64,000 nucleotides of DNA from Nymphalis io (GCF_905147045.1 NC_065889.1:563001-627000), one strand, 5' to 3'. Shown: positions 23,337 to 35,605, counted from the first letter of the stretch. Notes: generated by a model not told the origin, from the sequence alone. Numbers and translations are program-made.

Positions 23337-25126
23337 GTAAGTTCAGCCCACCCAGTCACTTGTACGACTTCGACGCGTGCGATCGGTCGGCGGACCGTGT
23401 GAATGAAATAATTAGGGATGAATAACCACTATTTATCGCTATTACTCTTTAATATCCACACCGCGTGTTATATAACACCTCATACAATTAAAAGAATCAT
23501 TGATTCAAACACCAAGTAATCTTGATCAAATTTAGTATGTTTCTTTCTAAAGTTCATTCGACTCTAACCTTATATAGGCGTTACGAAAACAATAATGAAA
23601 TCGAAATATCTCAAAAATGAAGACACTAGAGGTCACATTGACTTATTATTGGTTATCGTGAGATAAGTCTTTGGGACACCCTGTATAAACCTATATGCTG
23701 ATAATCATCTAGTTATATGAATAGAAAATGAGACGAAATGTTTCTCAAATTCAATGAATGATTTATAACAGTATGATTATTTTTCTCGTGTACAAAAAAG
23801 GTCGTCGATCTTTATAATTATTTGTATATCCGTTTTGTCGCCGAATACATGAACACTTATGTATATTATAGTATTATACATAATATGTGTACCAAATAAT
23901 ATAATATATCCATAAATGGTAATCCCTTATGAGTATTTATTATTGTTCAATTGTGAATGCATAATGTATTCTATCAGATACATATGTATGTCTTATATAT
24001 ATGTGCTTTTTAAGACAACATTACAATTTAAAAGTTATTAAAATATAAAAAAGGATGATAAGAAACAGTTGACCCAACGAGCGATGTTGTACGTTTTATT
24101 TATTAAAACAGAATACCATTGGATTTCTTTAAATAACATAATCTTAACTTAATTAATATTTTTCATGTTGTTTTCTTTAGGTACGCTATACATAGAAGGT
24201 TTAATTCTATTTAGCATTTGCTCACCATTTCCGTTACAATTGAGAGGTATTCGAAATTCAAAATCTTTAAAAAAACATGAAACGTAAAATTATATAATGC
24301 CGTTCTATTGTTGTCTATGGTAAATATGTAGTGTACATAAACTAGCTATTCTGATGAGCGATGATATGTTGATCTTAATTTATTTCAATTTATCTAGTAA
24401 TTGAGACGTACCTATGATCATTTGTAAACAAACTTTGTACGCGCAAACAATTATTGCAAGGTTAATGGCCTCACGGAATTACTGAATTTAATAATGTCTT
24501 TGCTCAAAAACGGAACAAAGATATTTTTATAAAAAAGAATACATTAAATCTAATAAAGGTGAATATCTTTGACTTTTTGACATATTACAATTTTCTTATG
24601 AAAATAAAAATTCTCAACGTCCTTTTGCTTTCATGTTTTATAATTTTATATATCTCCTTACCTTCAAAAGGAATATCTTGTATTGTGGCAGTATGAAGGC
24701 TAGATTATAATTACATAAGATAACTTTACATTATATGTTACACTACAGCTACCGAGTTAATTTCCCAATAAGTTACTATTAAATAGTTTTTATTGTGAAA
24801 ACTAATTAATCCCAAAATAATCAAACAATTATATCTCCATACTGTAAGTCCAAGTAAGGCCAAGTCGAGATCAGAGCCAGCTCATTTGTATATCCCACTC
24901 ACCAGTTTCGTATTCTATCGCTAAACATCATCGCCTTAGATCACTGTTTAGGTTTAAATAGTGAGTCAGGGTAATTAGAAACACAGGGAACGTAGCGAGT
25001 TGGCAAGACGTTGGTGATATGAATCGCATAATGTTAATGTTAGTATATGATCATGTGGCCAATTTAATCGCCAACTTTTCTATTATTAAAAAATAAAGAA
25101 CTCGTTGAGATCGTAAATGTACCAAC

Positions 25127-25260
25127 GCTGGGCATAGGTTTTCCTCTCCCCTTAAAGTTTGCGACTTTTTCGTCCACACACCAACAGTACGAGTTGGTAG
25201 AAAAACATGCGTCAAATGTTTTCTTTCACCGCCGAGTACGAGATGAATTATAAACACATT
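25127..25260 (-). mobile_element. Metulj-like SINE fragment, diverged
   Basis: On the minus strand the order is TTATAATTCATCTCGTACTC, GGCGGTGAAAGAAAAC, the CCAACTCGTACTG block and a degraded tail ending near GCCCAGCG. The tRNA-like head is missing. Confidence 0.6.
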
Positions 25261-25992
25261 AAAGCATACTATAACTCATTGTTTTTGGTTATATTTAAAT
25301 GCGCAATATTTGTTTAAGATTCACGTTCTATACCCACTGGCCATTTCGGTTATTTAAAAGTACTTTAATTTTATATGACGTCACATCATCAGGGCTGTCG
25401 GACAGACAACCTTGGACGTTCCAAGATTTTTTGGTTACAGTTTGAGTCACAAGGAAAAGTCACAGTGTCAATACAAAAATAATAATAATATTGAAGCAGG
25501 TTTTGTACAGCCAACAATTGCAACATTTTTAATCTGGAAGTTTTTCTAATATTGTAGATCATGGATTTAGCTTTGAGTATTCTTATTGTCTCTGTCTCAC
25601 CGTTATAAGCATTCAAAAGTCAGAATAGGATAACAGAACCCATTGATAGTTGCATATCAACAATGGCATCAGTGATTTGCATACGGCCCGTGACCCATCG
25701 CTCGGCCTTGTCTTATTATAATTATTACACAAAACATTCTCTCGTCTTTATTCAACTTATTTTAGATAATAGTTTCGAATAAGGCATGTGTCTCAAATAG
25801 GTGTTCAACAATATATAATATAAATGAAATACATATGCATGGGAATCCAAAAAATATAAAATGATATTAAAAAACAAGTACTTTTTTTTCGCTTTCGTGC
25901 GCTTTTTATTAGAAATTCACAGTTAATTGTAATGCGATGCGTTTATTTCACATTTTATTTAGGGCTAGCATGCAATCGCATGATGGCGTCCA

Positions 25993-26027
25993 TTTTCCCG
26001 CTTGTTTAACGAAAATGGTGCGCGAAA
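25993..26027. promoter_or_regulatory. Pair of opposed E2F-type sites
   Basis: TTTTCCCGC (25993-26001) and GCGCGAAA (26020-26027) match the E2F consensus TTTSSCGC on opposite strands within 35 bp. A GATGGCG YY1/Pho-like site lies just upstream. They are inside intron 1 of Lsm11, whose product serves S-phase histone mRNA processing. Confidence 0.4.
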
Positions 26028-26762
26028 GTTATATGAGCAATAACGAAACGCACAGCTGGCCAGTTCCTTTGTGAGATGCTTATTTGCAATACGAACCTAA
26101 TTCGAACTAGTTGTTAGATTTTATCATTGTTTAATTAGCGTATCCATACCGTTTTAAAATAAGGAAGTTAGTTAAAACGACTTACTGTTGCGTACGCGCG
26201 AGATAGCGTTATTCGATATTCTATATCGATTTCGAGAAGATTAAATCGGATATTGAAATCGAAACCACAATAGCGATTACGGTACAATTTATATATACTC
26301 GTCATTATACGAAAGATTTTATAGTCTGTAGCTCAGTTTCTGCTAATGACATATACAAATGACAAACATTTTCTTTTCACTAAAGTATTCTTTAATGTCA
26401 ATATATAATTTGTTTATTAATTATGACCTTGATATATCCTATTCAATAAAAACTATTATCAAAATCGTTTCACGTGTAATTTTATTTGTTAGTTTACAAG
26501 TTATCTAAAGTCGTCTTTATTTAATTGCAATTTTGTGTTTTTGTGAAATAGAAATTTATTTGTACTTTCGCTTGTAGAGTTCGATTTATCTCATATTTTA
26601 ATGCAAAATCTAGTACATAAACATTATGTTGATAATGTTTTAAATGCAAATGTTTGGATGTTAGTCAATCGCGCTTTAACGACTGGATAAATTTTAATTA
26701 GTTTGGCACAGAGCTGTGAAATAGGACATTGCTTTTTTATTACTCATAAAACGTATTAAAAT

Positions 26763-27192
26763 TTAATTTAATTTTTAAACACCCGAGCGATGCGGGTGTT
26801 GACTGATAGATAGGCAGTTAAATATAAAATTATAACTAAAATATAATTATCACTACAAATTATAGAACAATGTCCCCCGCCGCGTCGGTTGGTCTGAACG
26901 CGATAAAGTCAAAAACTATCGAACAGATTTTCGTACGGTTTTCAGTTTCACCAATGCACTGACTGGTTTATGAGGTAGCATTAGGTGTATAATTCATTAC
27001 GGTTTTGTGTAAATTGGCTGAATATTATAATAGTTTATTATATATTATATATTGTCGAAACTGTCGGAAAAAATTATGCTGTGTGAGATTTTTCTGGCTT
27101 GCGCCGCGTAAACAAATGGAGTTATATGTATTACGATATAAACATATTGAGCAAACCCGTGCGAAGCCGAGTCGGGCTAGTAGGTTATAACT
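26763..27192 (+). mobile_element. Interspersed repeat, probably non-LTR 3' end
   Basis: Begins near AACACCCGAGCGATGCGGGT and ends with ACCCGTGCGAAGCCGAGTCG-GGCTAGTAGG. Both modules are common at the edges of a dispersed repeat in lepidopteran genomes (from memory, RTE-like). The short open frames across its end are incidental. Confidence 0.6.
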
Positions 27193-28179
27193 CTTTCATA
27201 TATCATAATAATATCCTAAATTTCGATGTCGCCGGAAGAGCTTTCCAAAAATATAAGAGAGATCACAATGTAGTGTCATATGCAAGTGTCTATCATGTCA
27301 TCGAAGATCTCCGTTGGCTACGTACGAAGACTTTCGCGTGAGCATGTTGCATAACCGCTTTTCACATGAGTGGGACGCATGCTATCTGCGTTGCACCCCG
27401 GTGCATCGGTCATTGACACCCCCGGATATTCACGGGAAAGAAAAAAAATAGCAACCATAGTACGAACGTTGCATAGCTAAACTGTGTAAATTGATATCTT
27501 GGAAAATTATTTGATATGTTGATACAGATAAAAAAATAATTATGTGTAGCGTGTCAAGCGGTATTTTCTATGGATTCCAAAGTACACCGATTAAAAATCG
27601 AATTCAATTTCATTTTGACGTTGCCCGATTTCTATTATATTTAATACTATTGTAAGATAACTAAGTAAAATGAAATTGATACCAGTTTCCATATTGCAAT
27701 CAAATACACAATATTAAATTAAATTAGATGATAATATGCGTATTGATTTAGAGTCAGACTCAGTTGAGTTACAATAGTCGCGTGTTATCGCAGTGCTGAG
27801 TGAGCGTCTGCGCGTGAGCCGGGCCGTGCTGCATCTTATCGTAGTTATATATATCTGCGTGTATTACTTCATTACTTTACTTTAAATGATGGGCTATAAA
27901 TTAAATACAGTAGGTTAAGAATACACTGGAGATAAAGTTTTGCTCACAAATTAAATTTAATAAATAATTTATTAAATTTTCATGTTATCAAAATAATTCA
28001 AATACTATACCATTGTATTTGAACTATTTAAAAAAATAGTTAAGGTTATAGTGTTGATGATTGATTGAATCAATACCTCTCCACTTTATCTAATAAATAA
28101 TTAAAATAAAACGCGAAGATAAGTCTACACCAATTTATCAATTAGACGAGTAAATCGGCACGTGTTACGTACGCGTAAT

Positions 28180-28390
28180 GTGTACGAAACGGAGCGCAAA
28201 CGGAAGTGATGCAACGCGTTTCGGTGCGCATCTGTGTAAACATGGCGCGCTTTTCTGAATGGCATGATGGCGGCGTTTCCCGCGCTCGGCTCGCGGACGA
28301 CGACCCCGCGCGCGGTCACCGCCCGGGGATAGTCGAGTGAAAGTAATTCGCGATCGGCGACCGCATGCGAGCTATGCCTCCCTGGTACCT
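28180..28390. promoter_or_regulatory. CpG-rich block with a short ORF, Lsm11 intron 1
   Basis: The densest CpG block of intron 1. It includes ATGGCGCGC and GATGGCGGCG (YY1/Pho-like). A 32-codon plus-strand frame starts in a good context at 28242 and ends at 28340, shortly before GTAATT. A 64-codon minus-strand frame overlaps it. It could be a promoter with leader exon or a regulatory block. Neither frame resembles a known protein. Confidence 0.35.
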
Positions 28391-29847
28391 CGACTCGAGA
28401 GTTGCATAGATTTATTACTATGTTACGTTATTATTTTACATTGACAACACCGACATATTTTAATGAAATATTTATTAATTAAAAATTTCGGAGATGTTGT
28501 GATGCGCGAGATCTTTGACCGAATCAACGTACGCTCTCAGTGCTACGTAATTTTGTTTTATGGTTGATAATTATAATAATTACGTTAGCTATCCTTTACC
28601 AGTCATCATTTATTATTTTTTTTCCTTGGTATCACTTAATATTTAGTATTTTATACGTGTAACTCTGGTAATTTTTCTGAAAAAAAATACCCTAATGTCA
28701 CTAAAACCCATTTTTATTAATTATATGTAAATTAAAAGTCTACAAAAACGGGGCTTTTTAAGCTGAAATCCTTTACTAACAAAAGTGTTTATAAACTCGT
28801 TTAAATGATTCACAGTACACCGTATGTTTTATATAACGTATAGTATATTTGTATAATGGTACTTATAAGAGGTTGACGTATTTTCAAAAGTCGTTGCTCC
28901 GTGTTTTCGTTGTATTGAAAAACGCACCTGTAGAAACACATAAAGAGTATTTCGCGTTGTTGCCAGCTATAAAATCGTTAGCGATTAATTATTTTTACTT
29001 TCTTTTAATTAATTGTAGCAACACGCGTTGTTGCGTTGCTTCATGGAATTGTTATAAATGCGGAAGGAATATCTTAATTTATTTTGACTAATGTTTTATT
29101 ATGATTTGATTTATGGTAATAAATTGTTTTTTTTTTCATTATAATAATTAAAAACACAATATAATTTGGATCATTTAGTTCTAAAAAATATCGCCTGTGC
29201 AGAATTTAAATAAATCTTCTTGTTCCGGAAATATTTTCTTAAATTCTGTGGAGGATAATATTACAATAAAGGTGTTCTTATTGTTTAATGAATCCGATGT
29301 ATTTAGTATGTTATTTTTCAATATAATACTTAATGTAAATCGAGGCAATGATTTTCTTTCATTTGTTGACTATTCGCAAGCTTTTCTTTTGAAAGTTTTC
29401 TCGATGGATGACTGCACAACTTTCGAGCGTGTTGCATGGCAAAGGTCAGCGCCATTTCCTTATAAGGAACCATTAAATCTATTATGTTAATATTCTCTAT
29501 GTATTTCATTTAACATCAAATCGTTTTAAAACCAAAACATAGTTTCCTATTTATAGTGATTAACACGGTAAATTGCTTGATAGTATTTAAATACAAATGC
29601 TTGAAGAAAATTCCCTGGCTCACCCAAGAGTTGGGATAGCTGGATGACGGTTTGATGAATGGATGAAATGGCTTTGTCTTATCTGATAGAACGACAACAA
29701 GTATTATAATATAAACTCAAATTGGTTCAGGACCTAAAATGCGTATCTTTTGGAATTATTTACCTTGTATTTTGCTAATGAAAATATCTGAAATCTAACT
29801 GTTATTTTACTGTTATATTTTATAAAATTAACTCCGACTATTTTCAG

Positions 29848-29966
29848 GTCTCGTTCCAACTACAAGAAACAGAAAAAAGGTCAAAAATGTGATAACGCGT
29901 ATTGAAACGATGGTAGGACCTCTCGGAGCCTTGAAAGAATGCGTGGACCAGCGGTTAAGGATCAAG
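29848..29966 (+). CDS. Lsm11: Lsm11 exon 2: start of the Sm fold
   Basis: Residues 99-138. The acceptor is GACTATTTTCAG and the donor ATCAAG|GTAAGA, phase 0. It encodes a basic stretch (RNRKKVKNVITR, residues 105-116) corresponding to RKAPRNVLTRM of human LSM11. Then GPLGALKECVDQRLRIK follows, matching SPLGELHRCIRDGVKVNV, the helix and first strand of the Sm fold. It is shorter than the usual length for display as a long open frame, but splice sites, phase and family match all agree. Confidence 0.95.
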
Positions 29967-30069
29967 GTAAGAAACATCATTTGTTTAATGACTGTACAAC
30001 AATTGTCTTAGAAAACCACATTTCAGTTGGAGATGGAGATGTATGTATATATATATTAAAACTGTTGGT

Positions 30070-30165
30070 AAGATGTTATGTCACTTACCGTCCAAATCCT
30101 TGGAATAACTAGTATTGTTTTTTGTCGGTACAATATGTTATGAGTTGGTGGCACATAACCCAACC
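30070..30165 (-). mobile_element. Rep-1 fragment, strongly diverged
   Basis: The order TTATGTCACTTACCGTCC...ACTAGTATTG...GTCGGTACAATATGTTATGA parallels the middle of Rep-1 with gaps. It is an old copy recognised only by the ordered blocks. Confidence 0.4.
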
Positions 30166-30423
30166 CTGCGACCAAGTAACATTAGGTATATTAGATATTT
30201 TCTGCTTTTGTGGCAGTAAAATGAAACATCTTCAATTTCGTAACCATACAATCCAATAACTATCGTTGACTCGACCCCATATTTAAATAGGGGCTTCGGG
30301 GTCTACTTCCGGACTAGCTAGCTACTAGATCAATGGGTTGAAGGAGTTATAGATTAAGATAAATAGCTACCATTTTTTTGCGCTATTGATAATTTAAGAT
30401 GAATAAAGATATAATTTACAATA

Positions 30424-30512
30424 TACCTACCCGCATTGGAGCAGAGTGGTGGAATAAACAAATCTTCTCAAGGAGAGTGGACCTCAGTTTAGCAGTAAGA
30501 TTAATATAGACG
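30424..30512 (+). mobile_element. Metulj-like SINE 3' fragment, diverged
   Basis: ACCCGCATTGGAGCAGAGTG followed by GTGGAATAAAC, CTTCTCAAGGAGAG and a degraded AGTTTAGCAGTAAGA tail. The 5' two thirds are absent. Confidence 0.7.
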
Positions 30513-30772
30513 GTAATTTAACTTTTATTGTTAGAACTCGCCAGAAAAATGATTAACCAGCACGTTTATCATATTTTACAACCTCCGCAACTATAATTTC
30601 TAATATTACATTTTCCCATCACCATAACTACAAAGGGCGTTTGTGCATCCTTTGTGCATCTGGCTCGCGTCCAACCCGGAACTCGACCACTAGCCGATAG
30701 CAGAGGATGCTGTGCCGAAATAGATGTTCTATTATTTATGTATAGTCTATATAGCTAGCATAGCATAGCTGT

Positions 30773-31017
30773 AAGCCGAAATGGCCCAGTGGTAAGAAAG
30801 TGTGGGTTACCCGGGCAAGCACAACTGAATTTTCATGTGCTTAATTTGTAATTATTTATTTGTTATAATTCATCTCGTGCTTGACTGTGAAGAAAACATC
30901 GTGAGGAAACCTGCATGTGTCTAATTTCACTGAAATTCTGCCACATGTGTATGTATTACACCAACTCGCACTGGAGCAGCGTGGTGGAATAAGCTCCAAA
31001 CCTTCTCCTCAAAAAAG
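30773..31017 (+). mobile_element. Metulj-like SINE with deleted head and missing tail
   Basis: The head AAGCCGAAATGGCCCAGTGG runs to GAAAGTGTGGGTTACCCGGG, having lost the segment with the B box. The body is intact to CTCCAAACCTTCTCCTCAAA and then breaks off before the GGCCTTTAGCCCAGCAG module. Both promoter and tail are damaged. Confidence 0.85.
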
Positions 31018-32099
31018 GATGCTATATTATATTAATAGTAATATTATAGATACTTACAATATTTAAGTGTAAATCTTAAATCAACTGAGATTACTCTAAA
31101 AAAAGGTGTCTTAAAAAAGGGAGAATACGTAGAAGGTACAAATAGAGATAAAACTTGTAAATACATTATTTAAGATCAATAAATTAATATAAATCATCGA
31201 TTCAGTAGTTTTCAATGTATATATAGTCATGTTATCAGATATTTATACGAAAAAGGCGCCACAGAGTTGTAAATGATGTGTTATCGCCTCGTATATGTCG
31301 TATGAGAGCGGTCAACTTTATGGTACTGTTTGCCAAGTGTGTAAACAGAAATGCCCAGTGACTCACTGAAAAAGGTCTAGGAAGAGCCTTGTCCGATGCC
31401 AGCGCCGTCTACGTCACCCAGTTCGCTTGCGCAGCGTCTATTAATGGCGCTGTACAAACATGCAATTTGTCTGTAATGTGTGCTACACAAAGAATGTTTC
31501 AATTATGTGTTTAATATCCTTTAATATGCTATTTATTTTTTGTGTGTTGTTTTCGTTTCACTACTAATATTTTATGTTTTGTTATTTACACTTAACTTAA
31601 AGAATATTATATCTTCGACATTGTACTTTCCTCAAATGAATATTTTTCAACTTTACGTTTAAATATGTACACCGACCTATCTTTACCTTGAATTTTAATT
31701 AGAAGATTACCACAATGATTAAACATTGTTTAAAAAAACACTTAATCGAAAACTATTTTAACTAGAAACATTCGAGATAATAATCAGCGGTATTGTCTAT
31801 AAATAAACTTTAGATATACAATATTTGCTTTCTATGTTTCGTGTTTCGATTTATAAACTCGTGTATTACTCCTGTTTTTCACGACATTAGGTTGTTAGTG
31901 TTGTTTATTTGTATCACTTTTGGCGGCGACAACCACAATGCAATGTACGAAAGTCGATGAAAGTCCGCTCTTGCTGATAAACAAAGAGAAAGGGAACACG
32001 ATGAATGTATCTAATTCAGACAGCCTGTTTCCACTGATGCTTCATTTCTCTCCCTGGGAGAAATCGTAAATCCGACATTACGGTCATAAACTGAAAATA

Positions 32100-32477
32100 T
32101 TGCAACAGGACAGGCCCTCGGTTGCACCCGAACAAAACTCACCTACATCAAAGAAGTGCAACTTTAGAAATGAAAAGTGCAGAGAAAAACATATTAACGA
32201 CGATGATGGCGAAAATGATGTCCAAAATATATTTATTTCTCGATTTAATGATTCACTGCTACTCCGAATATTACCCAGTTTGGACAAAAGTTCTTCTCAG
32301 AAGGAAAATAATTTGGGGGTAATTATTTCGTGCCGCAACATTTCGGATAATCGATTCTTTCATTATTTTTATTCAAGGATAAACACAAAACAAACAGAAA
32401 AAAAAACTAGAGATATTCATGTTTCTGTTTCCAAGAATTTTCCGACGTTTACAAATAACTTATTATTACGTTTATAA
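32100..32477 (+). other. Unrecognised 125-codon open frame
   Basis: Open from a TTG to a stop at 32477 inside Lsm11 intron 2. The first half is polar and charged (KKCNFRNEKCREKH, DDDGENDVQ) and the second is unremarkable. There is no ATG at the start, no recognised domain and no obvious splice logic. It is long for chance in such AT-rich DNA but is most likely not a gene. Confidence 0.15.
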
Positions 32478-33039
32478 ACTTTCATGCTCAGACAAAGGCG
32501 GTTGATGATTTTCGCTATAGTCTGCAGGTCGTAAGTCCAGCTTAAAACGTCTACAGTATTACGATTTATGTTATCATGAATCATTTGTCCAATATTTTTG
32601 GATTAGCGCAATTCATTCTGGATTAAGAGCCGCGGTGAATTTGAGTGAAATTTCTAATCCGGTTTTGAAAAAATATTAGCCTTAGTAAATAAATGCTAAA
32701 ATCATATATCGGTTTCGTCTTTGATATTTTGATGCCGAACCTTTCAAACTTGTATATTACTTTAGTTTTTTCAGTAATTTACATTGAAGTGAACGGAAAA
32801 GTGGAATGGAATTTGCAATTAAAATATAAAAATATGATATTATATATTGCACAGATACATACATGTATTGGAATTTTAATTACAAATTTAAATACGTTAA
32901 ATGTGAATTCGATATAAGCTTTGCTGTTATTCTTATCAATTTTAAAGGTCAATGATTAAATTGCTTTATATTTAAGTATTGAGACAATAATCAAAAATAA
33001 TGCTACGCTGTCGTGTAGGTTAGTATATTAAAAATATTC

Positions 33040-33155
33040 AGCGGTGCTCCGGCTGCGAAGGCCGCCGACAGTCGCGGCCCGCGGGCGAGACGCTGTCATA
33101 CTGCGTGTTACGCGCATGCGTGTTTCACGTGTGTACGGTCGGCAAGTAAATAAAA
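33040..33155. promoter_or_regulatory. CpG-rich block in Lsm11 intron 2
   Basis: A short GC-rich patch (GTCGCGGCCCGCGGGCGAGA, then GCGCATGCGTGTTTCACGTG) ending near a possible plus-strand donor CGGCAA|GTAAAT. It could be a leader exon or enhancer. No initiator or TATA box is certain. Confidence 0.3.
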
Positions 33156-34265
33156 AAATATTCACTCAAGCATGTCTTGATAACTTGAGAACTAAAGTAA
33201 TTCGTTTTTTTCAATCAGTCTACAATATTAGACTACAAGTATTTATTTGCTTTCTTGATAATAGCTTTTAACGAAACCACTCTCGATTACTAATTAAAGA
33301 GTAAAAATAAAGTGTTAAGACGTTTTTCAGGAATTAAAAACAATATTTCATATTATGGTACTCGTATTACCACGTTGACATATTAAAATTTTAAAGTCGC
33401 AATTTGTAAACAATTAGTATCATAAGTAAAATTCCTAATTAAACATTGGACACACGAGGCAGTTGTGTGTATACAATTTTGGTAAAACGCAAGTATATGT
33501 AAAAGGAAAACCTTATTTCTTCAGAATTATTGCATGTTACATAAAAAACAAATGTGTCTAAAGATATAACAAAACCGTCAATTTTTATATTTTTACATTT
33601 ATGTTTTTAAAATATGATTTACATGCTGATGGTATCGAGTGGTGAGACCTTGCTGTGATGTCAGTTATCTCATTGCCATATACGTCTGTGTGCGTGTCTG
33701 TTGCTACAAGTGTAAGTTTCACTGTGTGGAGCATACAAGGGCCGGCTAGGACGAATCGTGCGCAGTATACTTCCTCATATATTTAATCCATTTATCAGTC
33801 ATTAGTTGTTTTTGGTGTTCGCCTTGACGTATCGAATATTTCAATAGATAATTAAATGCTTCTCGTCCGATAGCAATGGAACTTGTCTAGTTTATTTGGA
33901 ATCTGTTTCACGTCCACTAGATAAGATATTGTTATTATAAGATATAGTATCTGCTGAATTGTTGTGTATTTGTATCTGTGTTTCGTTCGTGTGTTTATTT
34001 TTTTTATTTCCGCCTGATATTATTGGTAATAAATGTACAAGGTCGTTTTTATGAGTAAACACATTTTTAGAAATGATACATTTTTTAAAATACTGCGCAA
34101 TTTATTTACGGTTGGTGATTAAATAATTTGACCTTAACTTTTTGTCTCGTAAACATTTCTTTGCTAAAGTTTTTCTGGTTTTTCTTTGTTTGTGGATTTT
34201 ATTTTTTAAATATTTTAATTTTATTCTATTTTAATAAGTTACTGAATAATTGTTTGTTGCTGGAG

Positions 34266-34271
34266 TTTATT
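34266..34271 (-). other. Possible polyadenylation signal for the 34311-34586 frame
   Basis: AATAAA on the minus strand, ~40 nt past the stop codon of the unrecognised open frame. This hexamer is frequent by chance in AT-rich DNA. Confidence 0.25.
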
Positions 34272-34310
34272 TTAATAGTCGATATCGAAGCAGACAAATG
34301 TAAAACGTAG

Positions 34311-34586
34311 TTACTTTGTCTGTTTTTTTACCCACGATTTTATGAGACCGTCGAAGGTGTGAGGCGGCTCACCCCGAAATGTATAGCCACGCAAGGTCGC
34401 CAACATTCGAAGTGAGGCTACTACCGACTGGCCGCCGTGCGTTTTCGTCACGCAAACTTCGTCACCCTTATTCCATCTCAACATACAGACGTTTCCGACA
34501 CTAACGAGAACTCTGTATTTGGACCAGTTTTTGGCGTTTTGTTTCTTTTTATCGCAGGTGTCTTGCACTTGCTCCAGTTTCAGCAT
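34311..34586 (-). CDS. Unrecognised 91-residue open frame with coding-like composition
   Basis: ATG to TAA, 91 residues, beginning MLKLEQVQDTCDKKKQNAKN and including LRWNKGDEVCVTKTHGG. Its third codon positions are far GC-richer than the surrounding intron and amino-acid use is balanced, which suggests selection as protein. I do not recognise a family. The frame passes a strong donor-like site (TTTCGG|GGTGAGCC, near 34378) that could instead end a first exon. It lies antisense within Lsm11 intron 2. It may be a small nested gene, a first exon of an Eip74EF isoform or another minus-strand gene, or a captured fragment. No signal peptide or membrane segment is seen. Confidence 0.5.
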   Translation of the reverse strand: MLKLEQVQDTCDKKKQNAKNWSKYRVLVSVGNVCMLRWNKGDEVCVTKTHGGQSVVASLRMLATLRGYTFRGEPPHTFDGLIKSWVKKQTK

Positions 34587-35219
34587 TTTTAGCTCAATAA
34601 TGATATAGCAGAATGATTGATATACATAAATTCGTCAGTATTATAGTGCATTCGTTATTAATAAAACTAGCATAATGAGAATAACAATAATAAGTTTATA
34701 GAAAACAATATTTACTTACTGTATACTGAAGCTGAGTAATCATACATTCGCCAAGGTCAGTATTTCCACACCATTACCTGTTAACAGAAATTTTATTATT
34801 GGCACATACGAAGTGTAAACGTATAATACTAATGATGTAGCAATTATTCTTTTGGCTTCTGGAGATTCGATTCAAGGAAAACTACGCCATAGAACGGACT
34901 ACCACTACCAGAATGTATATAATGAATTCGATATTCCACTTCTCACAATGAGCTATCAAACGAATTATCTAACCTCGACTTTATCGCTCCATCTTCGCCT
35001 TGTGAAGGCAATTCCATTTAAATGAAACTAAAACTTGAGAACAAACCTTACAGTGAAAATTGTAAAAAGTTTTTTCATTGTCTCGATGATTTAAAGTTAA
35101 ATATGAAGTGATATCGCACCTCAGCATCTGTACTAGTTATCGCCTCAATTATCTACAAGGCTTCTTGAAAAAGAAACTCGATAAATTTATGGTCTCAATA
35201 ATCATTTAGCACTCAAGTA

Positions 35220-35405
35220 CTTGGTCGAAGGTATGATGCATTCGGCCTCGCGGGTAAACAAACGCTAGATAGCGCTAGACAAAGACGACGCGAGGTCATG
35301 AGCGTAGCCTTGTGCGGGTGCGCGCGCGCACGCTTCCGCCTGTCGACGGTCGAGCGTCGCACGCGATTCATTCTTCGCCCGCATGCCAGTGACGATGGAC
35401 GCATT
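35220..35405. promoter_or_regulatory. CpG-rich block in Lsm11 intron 2
   Basis: A GC-rich patch with GTGCGCGCGCGCACGC-type runs and TCGACGGTCGAGCGTCGCAC. A 63-codon minus-strand frame across it is arginine-rich, as expected from CpG-rich DNA, and is probably not coding. Candidate promoter, leader or enhancer. Confidence 0.3.
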
Positions 35406-35605
35406 TGACATAAATATTTTGCATTATAATTTTAAATTTGTCTTACAAAATGTTTGACTTATTGATCACTTATTATTAAAAATGTATATTTTCAATTAAA
35501 AAATAGGTTATAAGGCTGTAATGTATGCATATGTGTATTTATACAGCTATTGTTACAAAAATAACTAGAATCAAATAAGAGTACATTCTAAAGGGCGACA
35601 GATAT

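Larger units (their letters stand above)
19105..29847 (+). other. Lsm11: Lsm11 intron 1 (about 10.7 kb)
   Basis: Bounded by GTACGT and TTTTCAG. It holds Rep-1 copies (19207-19500, 21430-21822, 22317-22483), SINEs (20384-20507, 21897-22197, 25127-25260) and a LINE-like repeat (26763-27192). CpG-rich blocks lie at 22790-22930 and 28180-28390, and opposed E2F-type sites near 26.0 kb. A possible alternative first exon is at 23312-23336. A 97-codon open frame at 29197-29490 shows no recognisable similarity and is probably chance. Confidence 0.9.

Noticed and set aside
29197..29490. 97-codon plus-strand frame just upstream of Lsm11 exon 2
   Set aside because: AT-rich codons, no splice connection to exon 2 in frame and no recognised similarity.
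32084..32287. 67-codon minus-strand Ser/Phe-rich frame
   Set aside because: It mirrors the plus-strand open frame and has no coding signature.
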